Shown: positions 25,638 to 34,966 of the stretch, piece after piece
Numbering within the stretch: the stretch's first letter is position 1
How the letters are laid out: each line of letters opens with the position of its first letter
NCBI RefSeq assembly: GCF_013408335.1
Contig: NZ_JACBZR010000001.1
Span: 4,255,501 to 4,319,500, forward strand
Length of the DNA stretch: 64,000 nt
Direction: 5' to 3'
Origin: Nocardioides panzhihuensis
GTDB taxonomy: Bacteria > Actinomycetota > Actinomycetes > Propionibacteriales > Nocardioidaceae
The notes under the pieces: model-generated
Seen by the model: only the letters and a program-made list of their open reading frames with translations
The model's database searches: none
Told to the model about the DNA's origin: nothing
Made by a program: the position numbers and the translations under genes

Positions 25638-26567
25638 ATGAGCGCGGTCGTCGAGGTCGACAGCGCCGACGCCTGGCAGTCGGTCGTGAGCAGCTGCTTC
25701 GTGCCTCTCGCCTGCAACGACGTCGAGCCCGGGTTCTCCGGCCGGATGGAGCACACCCAGCTCGACGACGGCATCGCCGTGGCACTCGCGACCTCTTCGG
25801 GCCACAGCTCCACCCGCACCGCCCGGCTCGCCCGCGGCGCCGGCGGAGACGATCTGCACCTGTCGCTGCAGCGCTCGAGCACCGGCACGGTCTCCTCCGG
25901 TTCCCGGACCGTCGCCGTACGCCCCGGCTCGGTGTCGGTCTACCGGGTCGACGCCCCATATCTCGTCGACTACTCCGCACCGCACCAGCAGCAGCTCCTC
26001 GTCCAGGTCTCCCGCTCCTCGATACGACTGCCGAACGGCATGCTGGGCGAGGCCGCGGACCGGGTCGCGCTCCCCCGTTTCCAGGAAGCACCCGCCGCGC
26101 GTGCGCTCTTCTCCTACGCGGCCGCGCTCCCCGAGGCGGAGAGCTCAGCCGAGGTGGCGACCGTGGTGCGCGACCTGGCCGCGGCGATGATCCACTCCGC
26201 GTTCACCAACGCCCCGGTCACCCCGCACACCACCGCCGGGCTGCGCCACACCGTGCGCCAGCATCTGCGCGATCATGCCCGAGACCGCGAGCTGACCATG
26301 GCCGACGTCGCGCGTCGCCACGGTGTCTCCCGGCGGCGGCTCTACCAGGCCTTCGAGGAGTCCGGCAGCTCACCAGCCGCCTACCTCCGCTCCGTACGCC
26401 TGGCCGTCGCGGCCGAGATGTTCTCCGCCGAGCGTCAGCCATCGGGCGGCATCTGCGCAGTCGCGTACGCCTGTGGGTTCAACGACCCGCTCACCTTCAC
26501 GCGAGCCTTCCGCCGGGCCTACGGCGTCACCCCGCGCGAGTGGCGCGCCGGAGACCGCGGCGGCTGA
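25638..26567 (+). CDS. AraC-family regulator, likely controls the divergent ALDH
   Basis: A 309-residue regulator. The N-terminal ~190 residues (WQSVVSSCFVPLACNDVEPG ... HQQQLLVQVSRSSIR) resemble the AraC_binding_2 sensor domain of FeaR/NphR-type proteins. The C-terminal HTH_18 region has ADVARRHGVSRRRLYQAFEE and AYACGFNDPLTFTRAFRRAY. Related regulators act on aromatic amine or aldehyde catabolism, which fits the divergent aldehyde dehydrogenase. The ATG at 25638 has GGAGGAGG upstream; a TAGGCT -10 lies at 25607-25612. Confidence 0.9.
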   Translation: MSAVVEVDSADAWQSVVSSCFVPLACNDVEPGFSGRMEHTQLDDGIAVALATSSGHSSTRTARLARGAGGDDLHLSLQRSSTGTVSSGSRTVAVRPGSVSVYRVDAPYLVDYSAPHQQQLLVQVSRSSIRLPNGMLGEAADRVALPRFQEAPAARALFSYAAALPEAESSAEVATVVRDLAAAMIHSAFTNAPVTPHTTAGLRHTVRQHLRDHARDRELTMADVARRHGVSRRRLYQAFEESGSSPAAYLRSVRLAVAAEMFSAERQPSGGICAVAYACGFNDPLTFTRAFRRAYGVTPREWRAGDRGG

Positions 26568-26607
26568 GGCTCGCCGCCGCCCGCGGGCAGGCCCGTAGGC
26601 TGGTGCG

Positions 26608-28257
26608 GTGAACGACGGCCCCCTGATCGTCCAGTCGGACAAGACCCTGCTGCTCGAGGTCGACCATGCCCGCGCAGGTGAGTGCCGTAAGGCGATCGCG
26701 CCGTTCGCCGAGCTGGAGCGATCCCCGGAGCACATCCACACCTACCGCCTCACCCCGCTGGGACTGTGGAACGCGCGCGCCGCCGGCCACGACGCCGAGC
26801 AGGTCGTGGACACGCTGCTGGAGTTCTCCCGCTACCCCGTCCCACACTCTCTTCTGGTCGACGTCGCCGAGACGATGGCCCGCTACGGCCGGCTACGACT
26901 GGAGAAGAACCCGGTCAACGGGCTGGTGCTGGTCTCCTCCGACCGGGCGGTGCTCGAGGAGGTCCTCCGGGCGAAGAAGATCTCCGGGATGCTCGGGGCC
27001 CGGGTCGACGAGGACACCGTCGTCGTCCATCCCTCCGAGCGCGGCAACCTCAAGCAGGCGCTGCTCAAGCTCGGCTGGCCGGCCGAGGACTACGCGGGCT
27101 ATGTCGACGGCGAGGCTCACGCCATCGCGCTGGACACCGCCGACTGGACGCTCCGCCCCTACCAGTCGGAGGCGGCCGAGTCGTTCTGGCACGGAGGCTC
27201 CGGGGTCGTCGTGCTCCCCTGCGGCGCCGGCAAGACGCTCGTCGGCGCCGCCGCCATGGCACATGCTCAGGCGACGACGCTGATCCTCGTCACCAACACC
27301 GTCTCCGCACGGCAGTGGAAGGACGAGCTCGTACGCCGCACCTCGCTGACCCCGGACGAGATCGGCGAATACTCGGGATCGGTCAAGGAGATCCGGCCGG
27401 TCACGATCGCCACCTACCAGGTGCTGACCACGCGGCGGAAGGGCGTCTACCCGCACCTGGAGCTGCTAGACGCCCGAGACTGGGGGCTGGTCGTCTACGA
27501 CGAGGTCCACCTCCTTCCCGCCCCGATCTTCCGGATGACCGCCGACCTGCAGGCGCGCCGCCGACTCGGCCTGACCGCCACGCTGGTGCGCGAGGACGGC
27601 CGCGAGGGTGACGTCTTCTCGTTGATCGGCCCCAAGCGCTACGACGCCCCGTGGAAGGACATCGAGGCGCAGGGCTGGATCGCGCCGGCGGACTGCGTCG
27701 AGGTGCGGGTGACCCTGCCCGCGGACGAACGGCTCGTCTACGCGACGGCCGAGCCCGACGAGCGCTACCGGATCGCCTCGTGCACGCACCACAAGATCGA
27801 CGTGGTCAAGGAGATCGTCGCCTCCCACGCGGGCAAGCCGACGCTCGTGATCGGGCAATATCTCGAGCAGCTCGGCGAGATCGCCGCCTCGCTCGACGCC
27901 CCGGTGATCGAGGGCAAGACCTCGATCAAGGAGCGGCAGCGGCTCTTCGAGGCCTTCCGCTCCGGCGAGATCGACCTGCTGGTCGTCTCGAAGGTCGCCA
28001 ACTTCTCCATCGACCTGCCCTCGGCCGAGGTCGCGATCCAGGTCTCCGGGGCCTACGGCTCCCGCCAGGAGGAGGCTCAGCGGCTCGGCAGGCTGCTGCG
28101 TCCCGGCGACGGCAACAAGACCGCCCACTTCTACACGATCGTCTCCCGCGACACCATCGACGCCGACTTCGCCCAGAACCGCCAACGCTTCCTGGCCGAG
28201 CAGGGCTACGCGTACCGGATCGTCGACGCCGGCTCTCTCGGCGACCTCACCTCCTGA
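26608..28257 (+). CDS. XPB/ERCC3-type DNA helicase
   Basis: A 549-residue SF2 helicase. An N-terminal XPB-type damage-recognition region is followed by motif I LPCGAGKTLVGAA, motif II VYDEVHLLPAP (DEVH), motif III GLTATLVREDG, the motif IV-VI block LLVVSKVANFSIDLPSA and QEEAQRLGRLLRPG. Bacterial XPB unwinds DNA 3' to 5' and is linked to repair. TAGGCT lies 6 nt before the GTG start, predicting a leaderless mRNA. The helicase-associated gene expected beside it is 2.6 kb upstream, beyond the ALDH/AraC pair. Confidence 0.95.
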   Translation: MNDGPLIVQSDKTLLLEVDHARAGECRKAIAPFAELERSPEHIHTYRLTPLGLWNARAAGHDAEQVVDTLLEFSRYPVPHSLLVDVAETMARYGRLRLEKNPVNGLVLVSSDRAVLEEVLRAKKISGMLGARVDEDTVVVHPSERGNLKQALLKLGWPAEDYAGYVDGEAHAIALDTADWTLRPYQSEAAESFWHGGSGVVVLPCGAGKTLVGAAAMAHAQATTLILVTNTVSARQWKDELVRRTSLTPDEIGEYSGSVKEIRPVTIATYQVLTTRRKGVYPHLELLDARDWGLVVYDEVHLLPAPIFRMTADLQARRRLGLTATLVREDGREGDVFSLIGPKRYDAPWKDIEAQGWIAPADCVEVRVTLPADERLVYATAEPDERYRIASCTHHKIDVVKEIVASHAGKPTLVIGQYLEQLGEIAASLDAPVIEGKTSIKERQRLFEAFRSGEIDLLVVSKVANFSIDLPSAEVAIQVSGAYGSRQEEAQRLGRLLRPGDGNKTAHFYTIVSRDTIDADFAQNRQRFLAEQGYAYRIVDAGSLGDLTS

Positions 28258-28353
28258 GCACGGCCTGGTCCGTCCGCCGGGCCACAGCCGACGCCCGTTG
28301 AATCGTTTCTGTCTGTCTGGGCCGGCCCACATGGCCGGAAGCAGCCAAACTCA

Positions 28354-28398
28354 TTGCAGAGTGATGTGACGCACGCCATACTGCTTGAACCGTTTCAA
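28354..28398 (+). promoter_or_regulatory. Rhamnosidase promoter with LacI-type operator
   Basis: A TTGCAG -35 (28354-28359) and CATACT -10 (28377-28382) are 17 bp apart. Immediately downstream, TTGAACCGTTTCAA (28385-28398) is a near-perfect palindrome with the central CG of LacI/GalR-family operators, one mismatch from symmetric. It covers the expected transcription start, so a LacI-family repressor encoded elsewhere should control the rhamnosidase. Confidence 0.7.
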
Positions 28399-28420
28399 TT
28401 ACTCGCCCCCAGGAGTCGCT

Positions 28421-31400
28421 GTGCGCAGACGCATCGCCGGGTCGTTAACGACCTGTCTCGCGGTCATCCTCGTCCCTACCGTGTCACCGCCGATGGCCGG
28501 CGCGGCGCAGCCGCTCGCGCAGGAGGCCGCTGGCTCACGCCCCGTGGTCGATGAGCTGCGCACCAACGCGCTGGTCGATCCGCTCGGCATCCCGACGACC
28601 GCCCCGAAGCTCGGGTGGCAGCTCGACGCCGACCGTCGCGGCGTGACGCAGAAGGCCTACCAGATCCGGGTCGCCTCCACGAAGGAGAAGCTCACCTCGC
28701 CCGACGTGTGGGAGAGCACGAAGGTGAAGTCCAGCCAGTCGGTCGACGTCACGTACGCCGGGCCGGCCCTGAAGCCTCGTACGGACTATGCCTGGGCCGT
28801 GCGAGTATGGGACGACAAGGGTGCTCCGTCCGCCTGGAGCGAGCCGGCGACCTTCGCCACCGGACTCGGCGACCAGGCCTGGACCGCCGACTGGATCGGC
28901 CCGGAGACACCCGAGCTGGGTGCGGAGTGGACCGACTACACGATCGAGTTCACCGCCTCCGACATCAAGGGTGCCCTCGGCGTCTACTTCCGTGGCCAGG
29001 ACACGGAGAACGCCTACATGTGGCAGCTCAGCGAGACCGACGATGCGCTCCGACCGCACGTGAAGCGCAACGGCGGATACTCGGTGCTCTCCTCGAAGCC
29101 CGTCCCCGGCGGCTTCGACTTCGCCGCCGAGCACGACTACGCGATCAACGTCGCGGGCGACACGATTACCACCACCATCGACGGCCAGCAGCTCGATAGG
29201 CGCACCGACGCCAGCTTCTCGAAGCCCGGCGTCCTGGGTTTCCGCGCACACGGCGCGGAGTCCGGCGTGGTCCAGGACGTGACCGTCACGAGTGCTGACG
29301 GGACGGTCCTCGTGGACACCGACTTCCCGGCCGACGACCACACCTTCAGCGCAGGCACCGTCACCGCCGACGGTCTCCGCGTCGACGGCTCCGGCGGCGA
29401 GGCCTGGCTGAGGCGCGACGACGCGCTGCCTCTGCTGCGCAAGGAGGCCGACCTGGGCGACAAGAAGATCACCCGCGCCCGCATCTACGCCTCCGCACGC
29501 GGTGTCTACGAGCTGCGCCTCAACGGCGAGCGGGTCGGCGACGCCGAGCTCGCGCCCGGCTGGACGGCGTACGACAAGCGCATCGACTACCAGACCTACG
29601 ACGTGACCGACCAGGTCACCTCGGGCGAGAACGTGCTCGGGGCCGAGATCGCCCCGGGCTGGTACACCGGCAAGGTCGCGATGTTCGGCACCGATGTCTA
29701 CGGCACCGACAACTCCCTGATCGCCGAGCTCGTCGTCGACTACGACGACGGCACCAGCGAGGTCATCCGCACCGACGACACCTGGCGTACGACCGGCGGG
29801 CCGACCCGCGAGTCCGACATGCTCGACGGCGAGTGGTACGACGCCCGCCGCGCCGCCACGGTCGACGGCTGGGACGAGGCCGGATACGACGACGAGGACT
29901 GGGCCGCGACCGCGGTGCGGGACGAGCCGACCGACGTGCTCGAGCCGCAGACGACCGTCGACGTACGCGTCACCGAAGAGCTCGAGACCGCCGAGCGGAT
30001 CGAGTCACCGACCGACGGTGTCCACCTCTACGACCTCGGCCAGAACATGGTCGGGCACGTCCGGATCAAGATGCAGGGCAAGAAGGGCCAGACGGTCAAG
30101 ATCCGTCACGGCGAGGTGCTCAACCCGGACGGCACTCTCTACACCGCCAACCTGCGCTCCGCGAAGGCGACCGACACCTACACCTTCGGCTCCGACGACC
30201 CGGAGACGTTCGAACCGTCCTTCACCTTCCACGGCTTCCGCTACATCGAGGTCTCGGGCGTGGAGGAGGCGCCCGACGCCGACGACATCGTGGGCGTCGT
30301 GGTCGGCACCGACGGTGACCTCACCAGCACCTTGGACACCAGCTCCGACATGGTCGACCAGCTGCAGAGCAACATCGTCTGGGGCATGCGCGGCAACTTC
30401 CTCTCCATCCCGACCGACACCCCGGCGCGCGACGAGCGGATGGGCTGGACCGGCGACATCAACGTGTTCGCCCGGACGGCGGTCTACAACATGGACTCCG
30501 AGTCGTTCCTGACCAAGTGGCTGCAGGACCTCCGCGACACCCAGCGCCCGAACGGCTCGCTGCCCGGCGTCGCCCCGGTCGTCCCGGGTCGCTTCGACGG
30601 CGGCTACGAGTCGGCGGGATGGATGGACGCCGGCGTGCACGTGCCCTGGACCCTGTGGCAGGCGTACGGCGACACCGGAGTCATCACGGAGAACTACGAC
30701 ATGATGAAGCGGTACGTCGACTTCCTCGACGCCGACTCCACCGGCCACATCCGGTCCGCCGGCGGCTACCTCGACTGGCTCAACCTCGATGACCCGACGC
30801 CCGCGGACGTCTTGGACACGGCGTTCGTCGCGAAGAGCACGCGTGAGTTCGCGCAGATGGCGAAGGCCGTCGGCCGGGACGGCGACGCCGCGGCCTACCA
30901 GGCTCGCTACGAAGCGATCCGGGCGGCCTATCAGAAGGCCTTCATCGGCGCGGACGGCTCGGTCAAGGGCGACAGCCAGACGGCGTACATCCTCACCCTG
31001 ACCAACGACCTCGAGCCCGAGGACCGCCGCGACGCGGTCTATGAGCAGTTCGTGCAGACGCTCGAACGGCGTGACTACCACCTCTCCACCGGCTTCCTCG
31101 GTGTCGACGGACTGCTGCCGGCGCTGACCAAGGCCGGTCGAACCGACATCGCCTACAAGCTGCTGCAGCACCAGGACTACCCGTCGTGGGGGTATGAGAT
31201 CGGCAAGGGCGCGACCACGATCTGGGAGCGCTGGAACTCGATCAACCCGGACGGCAGCTTCAACGACGTCGGCATGAACTCCTTCAACCACTACGCCTAC
31301 GGCGCGGTCGGTGAATGGATGTACCGCACCATGGCCGGGGTCTCGGAGGCCGCTCCGGGCTACCGCAAGGTGAGGATCGCGCCCGAGCCGGGCGAGGGCG

Positions 31401-33076
31401 TCGACCACGTCGACTACAGCCTCGAGACCCCGTACGGCACGGTGAAGAGCGCCTGGGCCACCGACGACGGGCCGATGACCCTGGACGTCACCGTTCCCGC
31501 GAACACGACCGCCGAGGTGCGAATCCCGGCCGCCAACCGGTGGGCGGTGACCGAGGGCGGCTCGCCGATCGAGAACTCGAAGCACGTCGAGTTCGTCCGC
31601 TACGACGAGGACGTGGTCGTCTTGGAGGTCGGCTCCGGCAGCTACAGCTTCGCGGTCGCGCCGACGCTCGGTGATCTCGGTGCCGCCCGGGCCGAGGCCT
31701 CCGCGACAGCTGAGGACGTCTCCGCGCTGCCCCTGAAGGGCGCCGGCGGCAAAGCGGCCAAGCGCGACCTCGCTAATCGGACCGAGACGCTGCGCGACCA
31801 GATCGACGCGGCCTGGGAACTCGAGGCCGGTGACGCCGGTGCGCAGGACGTCGCCGAGGCGGTCCATCTCGGGCTCGCAGCGGCCGCGAGCCTGGACACC
31901 TCGATCCGGATGTATACGGACAACGGTTTGCTCACCGAGGCCACCGCGGCCGAGCTGCGCGATCGGCTGACGGCGGTCGAGAAGAGCCTCTCGCGCGCGT
32001 CGGCACGGTTGGTCGGCGCGGTCACCACCTTGCAGCTCCCGGCCGAGGAGGTTCTCCCCGGCGACGTCGTCGAGATGTCGGTGCGCGTCGACAACACCGG
32101 CAAGCAGCCGCTGAGCGACGTGGTCTCCTCGCTCGACCTACCGGAAGGCTGGACGGCGAAGCCGGTCGGCACACCCGCCGACGAGGTGCCCGCCGAAGAG
32201 CAGGTCGCGCACGTCTTCGAGGTCAAGGTGCCCGATGACACCGCGGTCGGACCCGTGGACCTGACCGGCGAGGTGTCCTACACCCGCTCGGGCGGGACCG
32301 CCGTGCTTCCTGTCGGAGGCACCCTGATGGTCGGGTCCGCGGTGGAGATCACCGCGACCTCGAGCGCCCCGGCGGCGGTCGACGGCGGCCAGACTGCAAC
32401 CGTCACCGCCGTGCTGCACAACCGCAGCGGCGTCACCCAGCGTGGCGAGGTGTCGCTGACCGTCCCGACCGGCTGGACGACCGAGCCGGTCGGCTACGAG
32501 ATCTCGGCAGGACAGGACGCCGAGATCGACGTCGAGGTCGTCGTGCCGCAGAACGTCGTGGCCGGCCCCGCGGCGCTGACCGTCGCGACCGGAGCTACGC
32601 CCATGGAGCAAGCGACGGCCACCGTGACCGTCGGGCTCGCGACGCCGCCGGGCGAATCGACCGACCACGTCGACCTGGGCAACGCGAGCTCGGAGACCGC
32701 TCACGGGCTGACGGCCTCCGAACGGTCAGGGTCGAGCCAGGAGGCCGGGCTGACCCGCCGGTACACGCACTCCTCCTACCCCGGGGGATGGTTCGAGTTC
32801 GACGCCGAGGTGCCGACGGACCGACCGTTCGTGGTCCGCATCGTCGAGACGTTCGACGGCGCGAGGCGCAAGACCTACGACGTCACGCTGGACGGTCAGG
32901 TCGCGCACAGCGTCGACCTGAGCCGCTCCGTCGGAGGACAGGGCACGATGACCCACCAGTTCCTGGTGGAGCCCTCGGACCTGACCGCCGACGGCTCCGC
33001 GCGGATCCGGTTCCAGGACACCGGCGGCGACTACGACCCGTCGGTCGCCGACGTGTGGGTGGTGCCGACACGATGA
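28421..33076 (+). CDS. Secreted GH78 alpha-L-rhamnosidase, multidomain
   Basis: A ~1551-residue exported enzyme releasing terminal L-rhamnose from plant glycosides or polysaccharides. Signal peptide (RRRIAGSLTTCLAVILVPTV ... AGAA) at the GTG start 28421, with a GGAG site. An FN3-like domain and a lectin-like insert lead to the Bac_rhamnosid_N domain (YELRLNGERVGDAELAPGWT). The catalytic region includes LSIPTDTPARDERMGWTGDI and GATTIWERWNSINPDGSFND, with the acidic residues of GH78. After ~residue 1080 come a helical segment, two NEW3-like domains (VEMSVRVDNTGKQPL, ATVTAVLHNRSG) and a C-terminal beta domain. No LPXTG anchor is seen, so it is probably released. Confidence 0.93.
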   Translation: MRRRIAGSLTTCLAVILVPTVSPPMAGAAQPLAQEAAGSRPVVDELRTNALVDPLGIPTTAPKLGWQLDADRRGVTQKAYQIRVASTKEKLTSPDVWESTKVKSSQSVDVTYAGPALKPRTDYAWAVRVWDDKGAPSAWSEPATFATGLGDQAWTADWIGPETPELGAEWTDYTIEFTASDIKGALGVYFRGQDTENAYMWQLSETDDALRPHVKRNGGYSVLSSKPVPGGFDFAAEHDYAINVAGDTITTTIDGQQLDRRTDASFSKPGVLGFRAHGAESGVVQDVTVTSADGTVLVDTDFPADDHTFSAGTVTADGLRVDGSGGEAWLRRDDALPLLRKEADLGDKKITRARIYASARGVYELRLNGERVGDAELAPGWTAYDKRIDYQTYDVTDQVTSGENVLGAEIAPGWYTGKVAMFGTDVYGTDNSLIAELVVDYDDGTSEVIRTDDTWRTTGGPTRESDMLDGEWYDARRAATVDGWDEAGYDDEDWAATAVRDEPTDVLEPQTTVDVRVTEELETAERIESPTDGVHLYDLGQNMVGHVRIKMQGKKGQTVKIRHGEVLNPDGTLYTANLRSAKATDTYTFGSDDPETFEPSFTFHGFRYIEVSGVEEAPDADDIVGVVVGTDGDLTSTLDTSSDMVDQLQSNIVWGMRGNFLSIPTDTPARDERMGWTGDINVFARTAVYNMDSESFLTKWLQDLRDTQRPNGSLPGVAPVVPGRFDGGYESAGWMDAGVHVPWTLWQAYGDTGVITENYDMMKRYVDFLDADSTGHIRSAGGYLDWLNLDDPTPADVLDTAFVAKSTREFAQMAKAVGRDGDAAAYQARYEAIRAAYQKAFIGADGSVKGDSQTAYILTLTNDLEPEDRRDAVYEQFVQTLERRDYHLSTGFLGVDGLLPALTKAGRTDIAYKLLQHQDYPSWGYEIGKGATTIWERWNSINPDGSFNDVGMNSFNHYAYGAVGEWMYRTMAGVSEAAPGYRKVRIAPEPGEGVDHVDYSLETPYGTVKSAWATDDGPMTLDVTVPANTTAEVRIPAANRWAVTEGGSPIENSKHVEFVRYDEDVVVLEVGSGSYSFAVAPTLGDLGAARAEASATAEDVSALPLKGAGGKAAKRDLANRTETLRDQIDAAWELEAGDAGAQDVAEAVHLGLAAAASLDTSIRMYTDNGLLTEATAAELRDRLTAVEKSLSRASARLVGAVTTLQLPAEEVLPGDVVEMSVRVDNTGKQPLSDVVSSLDLPEGWTAKPVGTPADEVPAEEQVAHVFEVKVPDDTAVGPVDLTGEVSYTRSGGTAVLPVGGTLMVGSAVEITATSSAPAAVDGGQTATVTAVLHNRSGVTQRGEVSLTVPTGWTTEPVGYEISAGQDAEIDVEVVVPQNVVAGPAALTVATGATPMEQATATVTVGLATPPGESTDHVDLGNASSETAHGLTASERSGSSQEAGLTRRYTHSSYPGGWFEFDAEVPTDRPFVVRIVETFDGARRKTYDVTLDGQVAHSVDLSRSVGGQGTMTHQFLVEPSDLTADGSARIRFQDTGGDYDPSVADVWVVPTR

Positions 33077-33128
33077 GGCCCGGCCGTCCAGGCACGGCCT
33101 GACCGAGCATCCCTCCGGCTCCGAGATC

Positions 33129-33386
33129 TCAGCCCAGCGCTGCGACTCGGAGCCGGTGGGGTGGTGGACAGTTCTGCACCCACTGGTCCCGGCACTCCTG
33201 GCACAGCAGGTAGGTGTGGGTGCAGCGATCGTCAGGACAGAGCACGGTGACGGCGTAGGCCGCCACCTCCCCGCAAGGCTCCACGTCGCTGTCCGGGCTG
33301 CCGCAGCTGCACTCGCAAGCCGGCCGCTCGGTGAACTCCTCCTCGAGCCGGTCGATCTCCTCGTCGATGGTCGCACTGATGGTCAT
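33129..33386 (-). CDS. Small cysteine-rich protein, probable zinc-binding
   Basis: An 85-residue protein starting MTISATIDEEIDRLEEEFTE, a short helix, followed by a Cys/His-rich part: CECSCG, PCGE, VLCPDDRCTHTYLLCQECRD. The arrangement suggests one or two zinc sites. The ATG at 33386 has GGAGGAG upstream; the longer frame has no site. No family was recognised. It is on the same strand as the next two genes upstream and may be cotranscribed, 42 nt after the preceding gene. Confidence 0.7.
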   Translation of the reverse strand: MTISATIDEEIDRLEEEFTERPACECSCGSPDSDVEPCGEVAAYAVTVLCPDDRCTHTYLLCQECRDQWVQNCPPPHRLRVAALG

Positions 33387-33428
33387 GACATCTCCTCCGT
33401 CTGGATCGGATGTCGTCCTCAGCTCCAC

Positions 33429-34085
33429 CTAAGCAGAGACCACCGACAGTTCTGCCTCGTGGATCTCCGTCTCGAACGCGAGATCGGGCCGGGAGCCGCC
33501 GACCGGAGACAGCTGCACCACGACACCCGTCAGCACGTCCAACGCCACCTCGTACGCCTCGGGGTAGACCGTCCCCGCAGGCGGCTCCCAACCCGGCTCG
33601 TCATCGCCGTACTCAGCCCAGTCGGTGACCCGGGACCACAGCAGCGGGCAACACCCGCACCGCGGCTCGTACCCAGCCTCTGGCACGGCCCTCGCCCACC
33701 AGGTCTCCCGGCCCGCTCGCAGTCCTGAGCGCAGCTCACTCAGCGTCACGTCTGCCGACAGCTCCTCGGGATCGAGCATCGACACGAACCAGTAGGTGTT
33801 CCACATCGGGTCGTCGATGTCGTGGGTGTAGGCCCTCGGCCGGCTCGCGACGAGACCATCGGCGCGCAGGACCGGCGCCGGCGCCGGATCCGTCGTCGCT
33901 GCGTCGTCGATGACACGGTCCCCCGAGCCGTCACGCACCCGGAGGCGGCCGGGCCTACGCAGCCAGCATTCGACGTCACCGTACGACTGCGTGCGCCATG
34001 TGAAGTGCAGGCTCGAGAAGCGCCACGGCGACGAGCGAGCGAGCGCACGGAACGTGTCCTCGGTCAGCGGAACCTCAGGACCCAT
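33429..34085 (-). CDS. Hypothetical actinobacterial protein
   Basis: A 218-residue soluble protein, family not recognised. Sequence features: FSSLHFTWRTQSYGDVECWLRRPGRLRV (two stretches), YTHDIDDPMWNTYWFVSMLD, a Cys cluster RCGCCPLL, and a C-terminal strand rich segment ALDVLTGVVVQLSPVGGS. The LDVLTGVVV pattern suggests an immunity- or sensor-like fold, but this is not certain. It overlaps the upstream PNPOx-like gene by 11 bp and therefore forms an operon with it. Confidence 0.7.
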   Translation of the reverse strand: MGPEVPLTEDTFRALARSSPWRFSSLHFTWRTQSYGDVECWLRRPGRLRVRDGSGDRVIDDAATTDPAPAPVLRADGLVASRPRAYTHDIDDPMWNTYWFVSMLDPEELSADVTLSELRSGLRAGRETWWARAVPEAGYEPRCGCCPLLWSRVTDWAEYGDDEPGWEPPAGTVYPEAYEVALDVLTGVVVQLSPVGGSRPDLAFETEIHEAELSVVSA

Positions 34086-34536
34086 CCGGCTCGTCCTCGT
34101 CCAGCCAGCGGCCGTTGCGCATCAGGTGGCGGCCGTCGAGCTCGTTCGACTCGCGCCACGCCTGGACCTTCGCCGGCCGGACCCGGATCAGGCTGTCCGC
34201 CCACGTGCTCGGATCCCCGCCCTGCTTCTCGGCATAGATCTCGAGCACCTTCTTCGGCGTACGGTCCATCGGCCCGACCTCGGCACGACCGTCGATGATC
34301 ACCACGTCCCGCAGCTCACCGAGCGCCAGGCGCACGACCGGGGAGGCCGTCAGGTTGCCCTGCGTACGCGCCCCGCCCATGCTCGCGATCCAGATCTCGC
34401 CCTCCCACCACACGAACGAGATCGGCACCAGCCACGGCTGGTCCTCGTGTGCCGACGCGATCCACAGGTCGACATCGTTCTCCAGACGGGCGCGGGTGTC
34501 AGCGAGTCTCTGAGCCAGGGAGCGAGGGTCAGCCAT
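34075..34536 (-). CDS. Pyridoxamine 5'-phosphate oxidase-like flavin/F420-binding protein
   Basis: A 153-residue split-barrel protein: LWIASAHEDQPWLVPISFVW, IWIASMGGARTQGNLTASPV and VRLALGELRDVVIIDGRAEV match the PNPOx-like fold, which in actinobacteria often binds F420 or FMN and reduces small molecules. The exact cofactor cannot be read from sequence. TAGGGT (34543-34548) lies 6 nt before the ATG, predicting a leaderless start. It is the first gene of a short minus-strand operon. Confidence 0.85.
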   Translation of the reverse strand: MADPRSLAQRLADTRARLENDVDLWIASAHEDQPWLVPISFVWWEGEIWIASMGGARTQGNLTASPVVRLALGELRDVVIIDGRAEVGPMDRTPKKVLEIYAEKQGGDPSTWADSLIRVRPAKVQAWRESNELDGRHLMRNGRWLDEDEPDGS

Positions 34537-34607
34537 GTCCGCACCCTAGCCGCCGCCCCTGCGGGACGAACCATCATTTCCAGACGGTCTCCTGCCAGGA
34601 TGAGTGC

Positions 34608-34904
34608 GTGGAGACCTGGGAGTTCGAGGCAGAGCTGTGGCCGTGGAAGGGCGATACCGACGCCTGGATGTTCGTGACCGCTCCGCCCGAGGTCACCGAG
34701 GACATCCGGGAGGCGTCGATCGCGATCGGCCCGCCCCGTGGCTTCGGATCGGTGAAGGTCGAGGCGCGGATCGGGACGACCCTCTGGAGGACCTCGGTCT
34801 TCCCTGGCCAGGACGGCTACGCACTGCCGATCAAGAAGGACGTACGCCGCCGGGAGGATCTCCAGGTGGGCGACCGCGCTGTCGTCTCGATCTCCCTCGT
34901 CTGA
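34608..34904 (+). CDS. DUF1905 domain protein
   Basis: A 98-residue single-domain protein: WEFEAELWPWKGDTDAWMFV, RGFGSVKVEARIGTTLWRTS and GYALPIKKDVRRRED are the DUF1905 pattern, a small beta-barrel of unknown function. The GTG at 34608 has AGGA upstream. It is divergent from the PNPOx-like gene. Confidence 0.85.
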   Translation: METWEFEAELWPWKGDTDAWMFVTAPPEVTEDIREASIAIGPPRGFGSVKVEARIGTTLWRTSVFPGQDGYALPIKKDVRRREDLQVGDRAVVSISLV

Positions 34905-34966
34905 CTCCCGCCCGGCCGGCGAAAACCCCGCGCGCGGTCGGCCACCGGCGTGGTTGGCTCGGTCCG

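Noticed and set aside
30005..31867. 620-codon minus-strand frame opposite the rhamnosidase
   Set aside because: Antisense shadow; the plus-strand GH78 domains are intact here.
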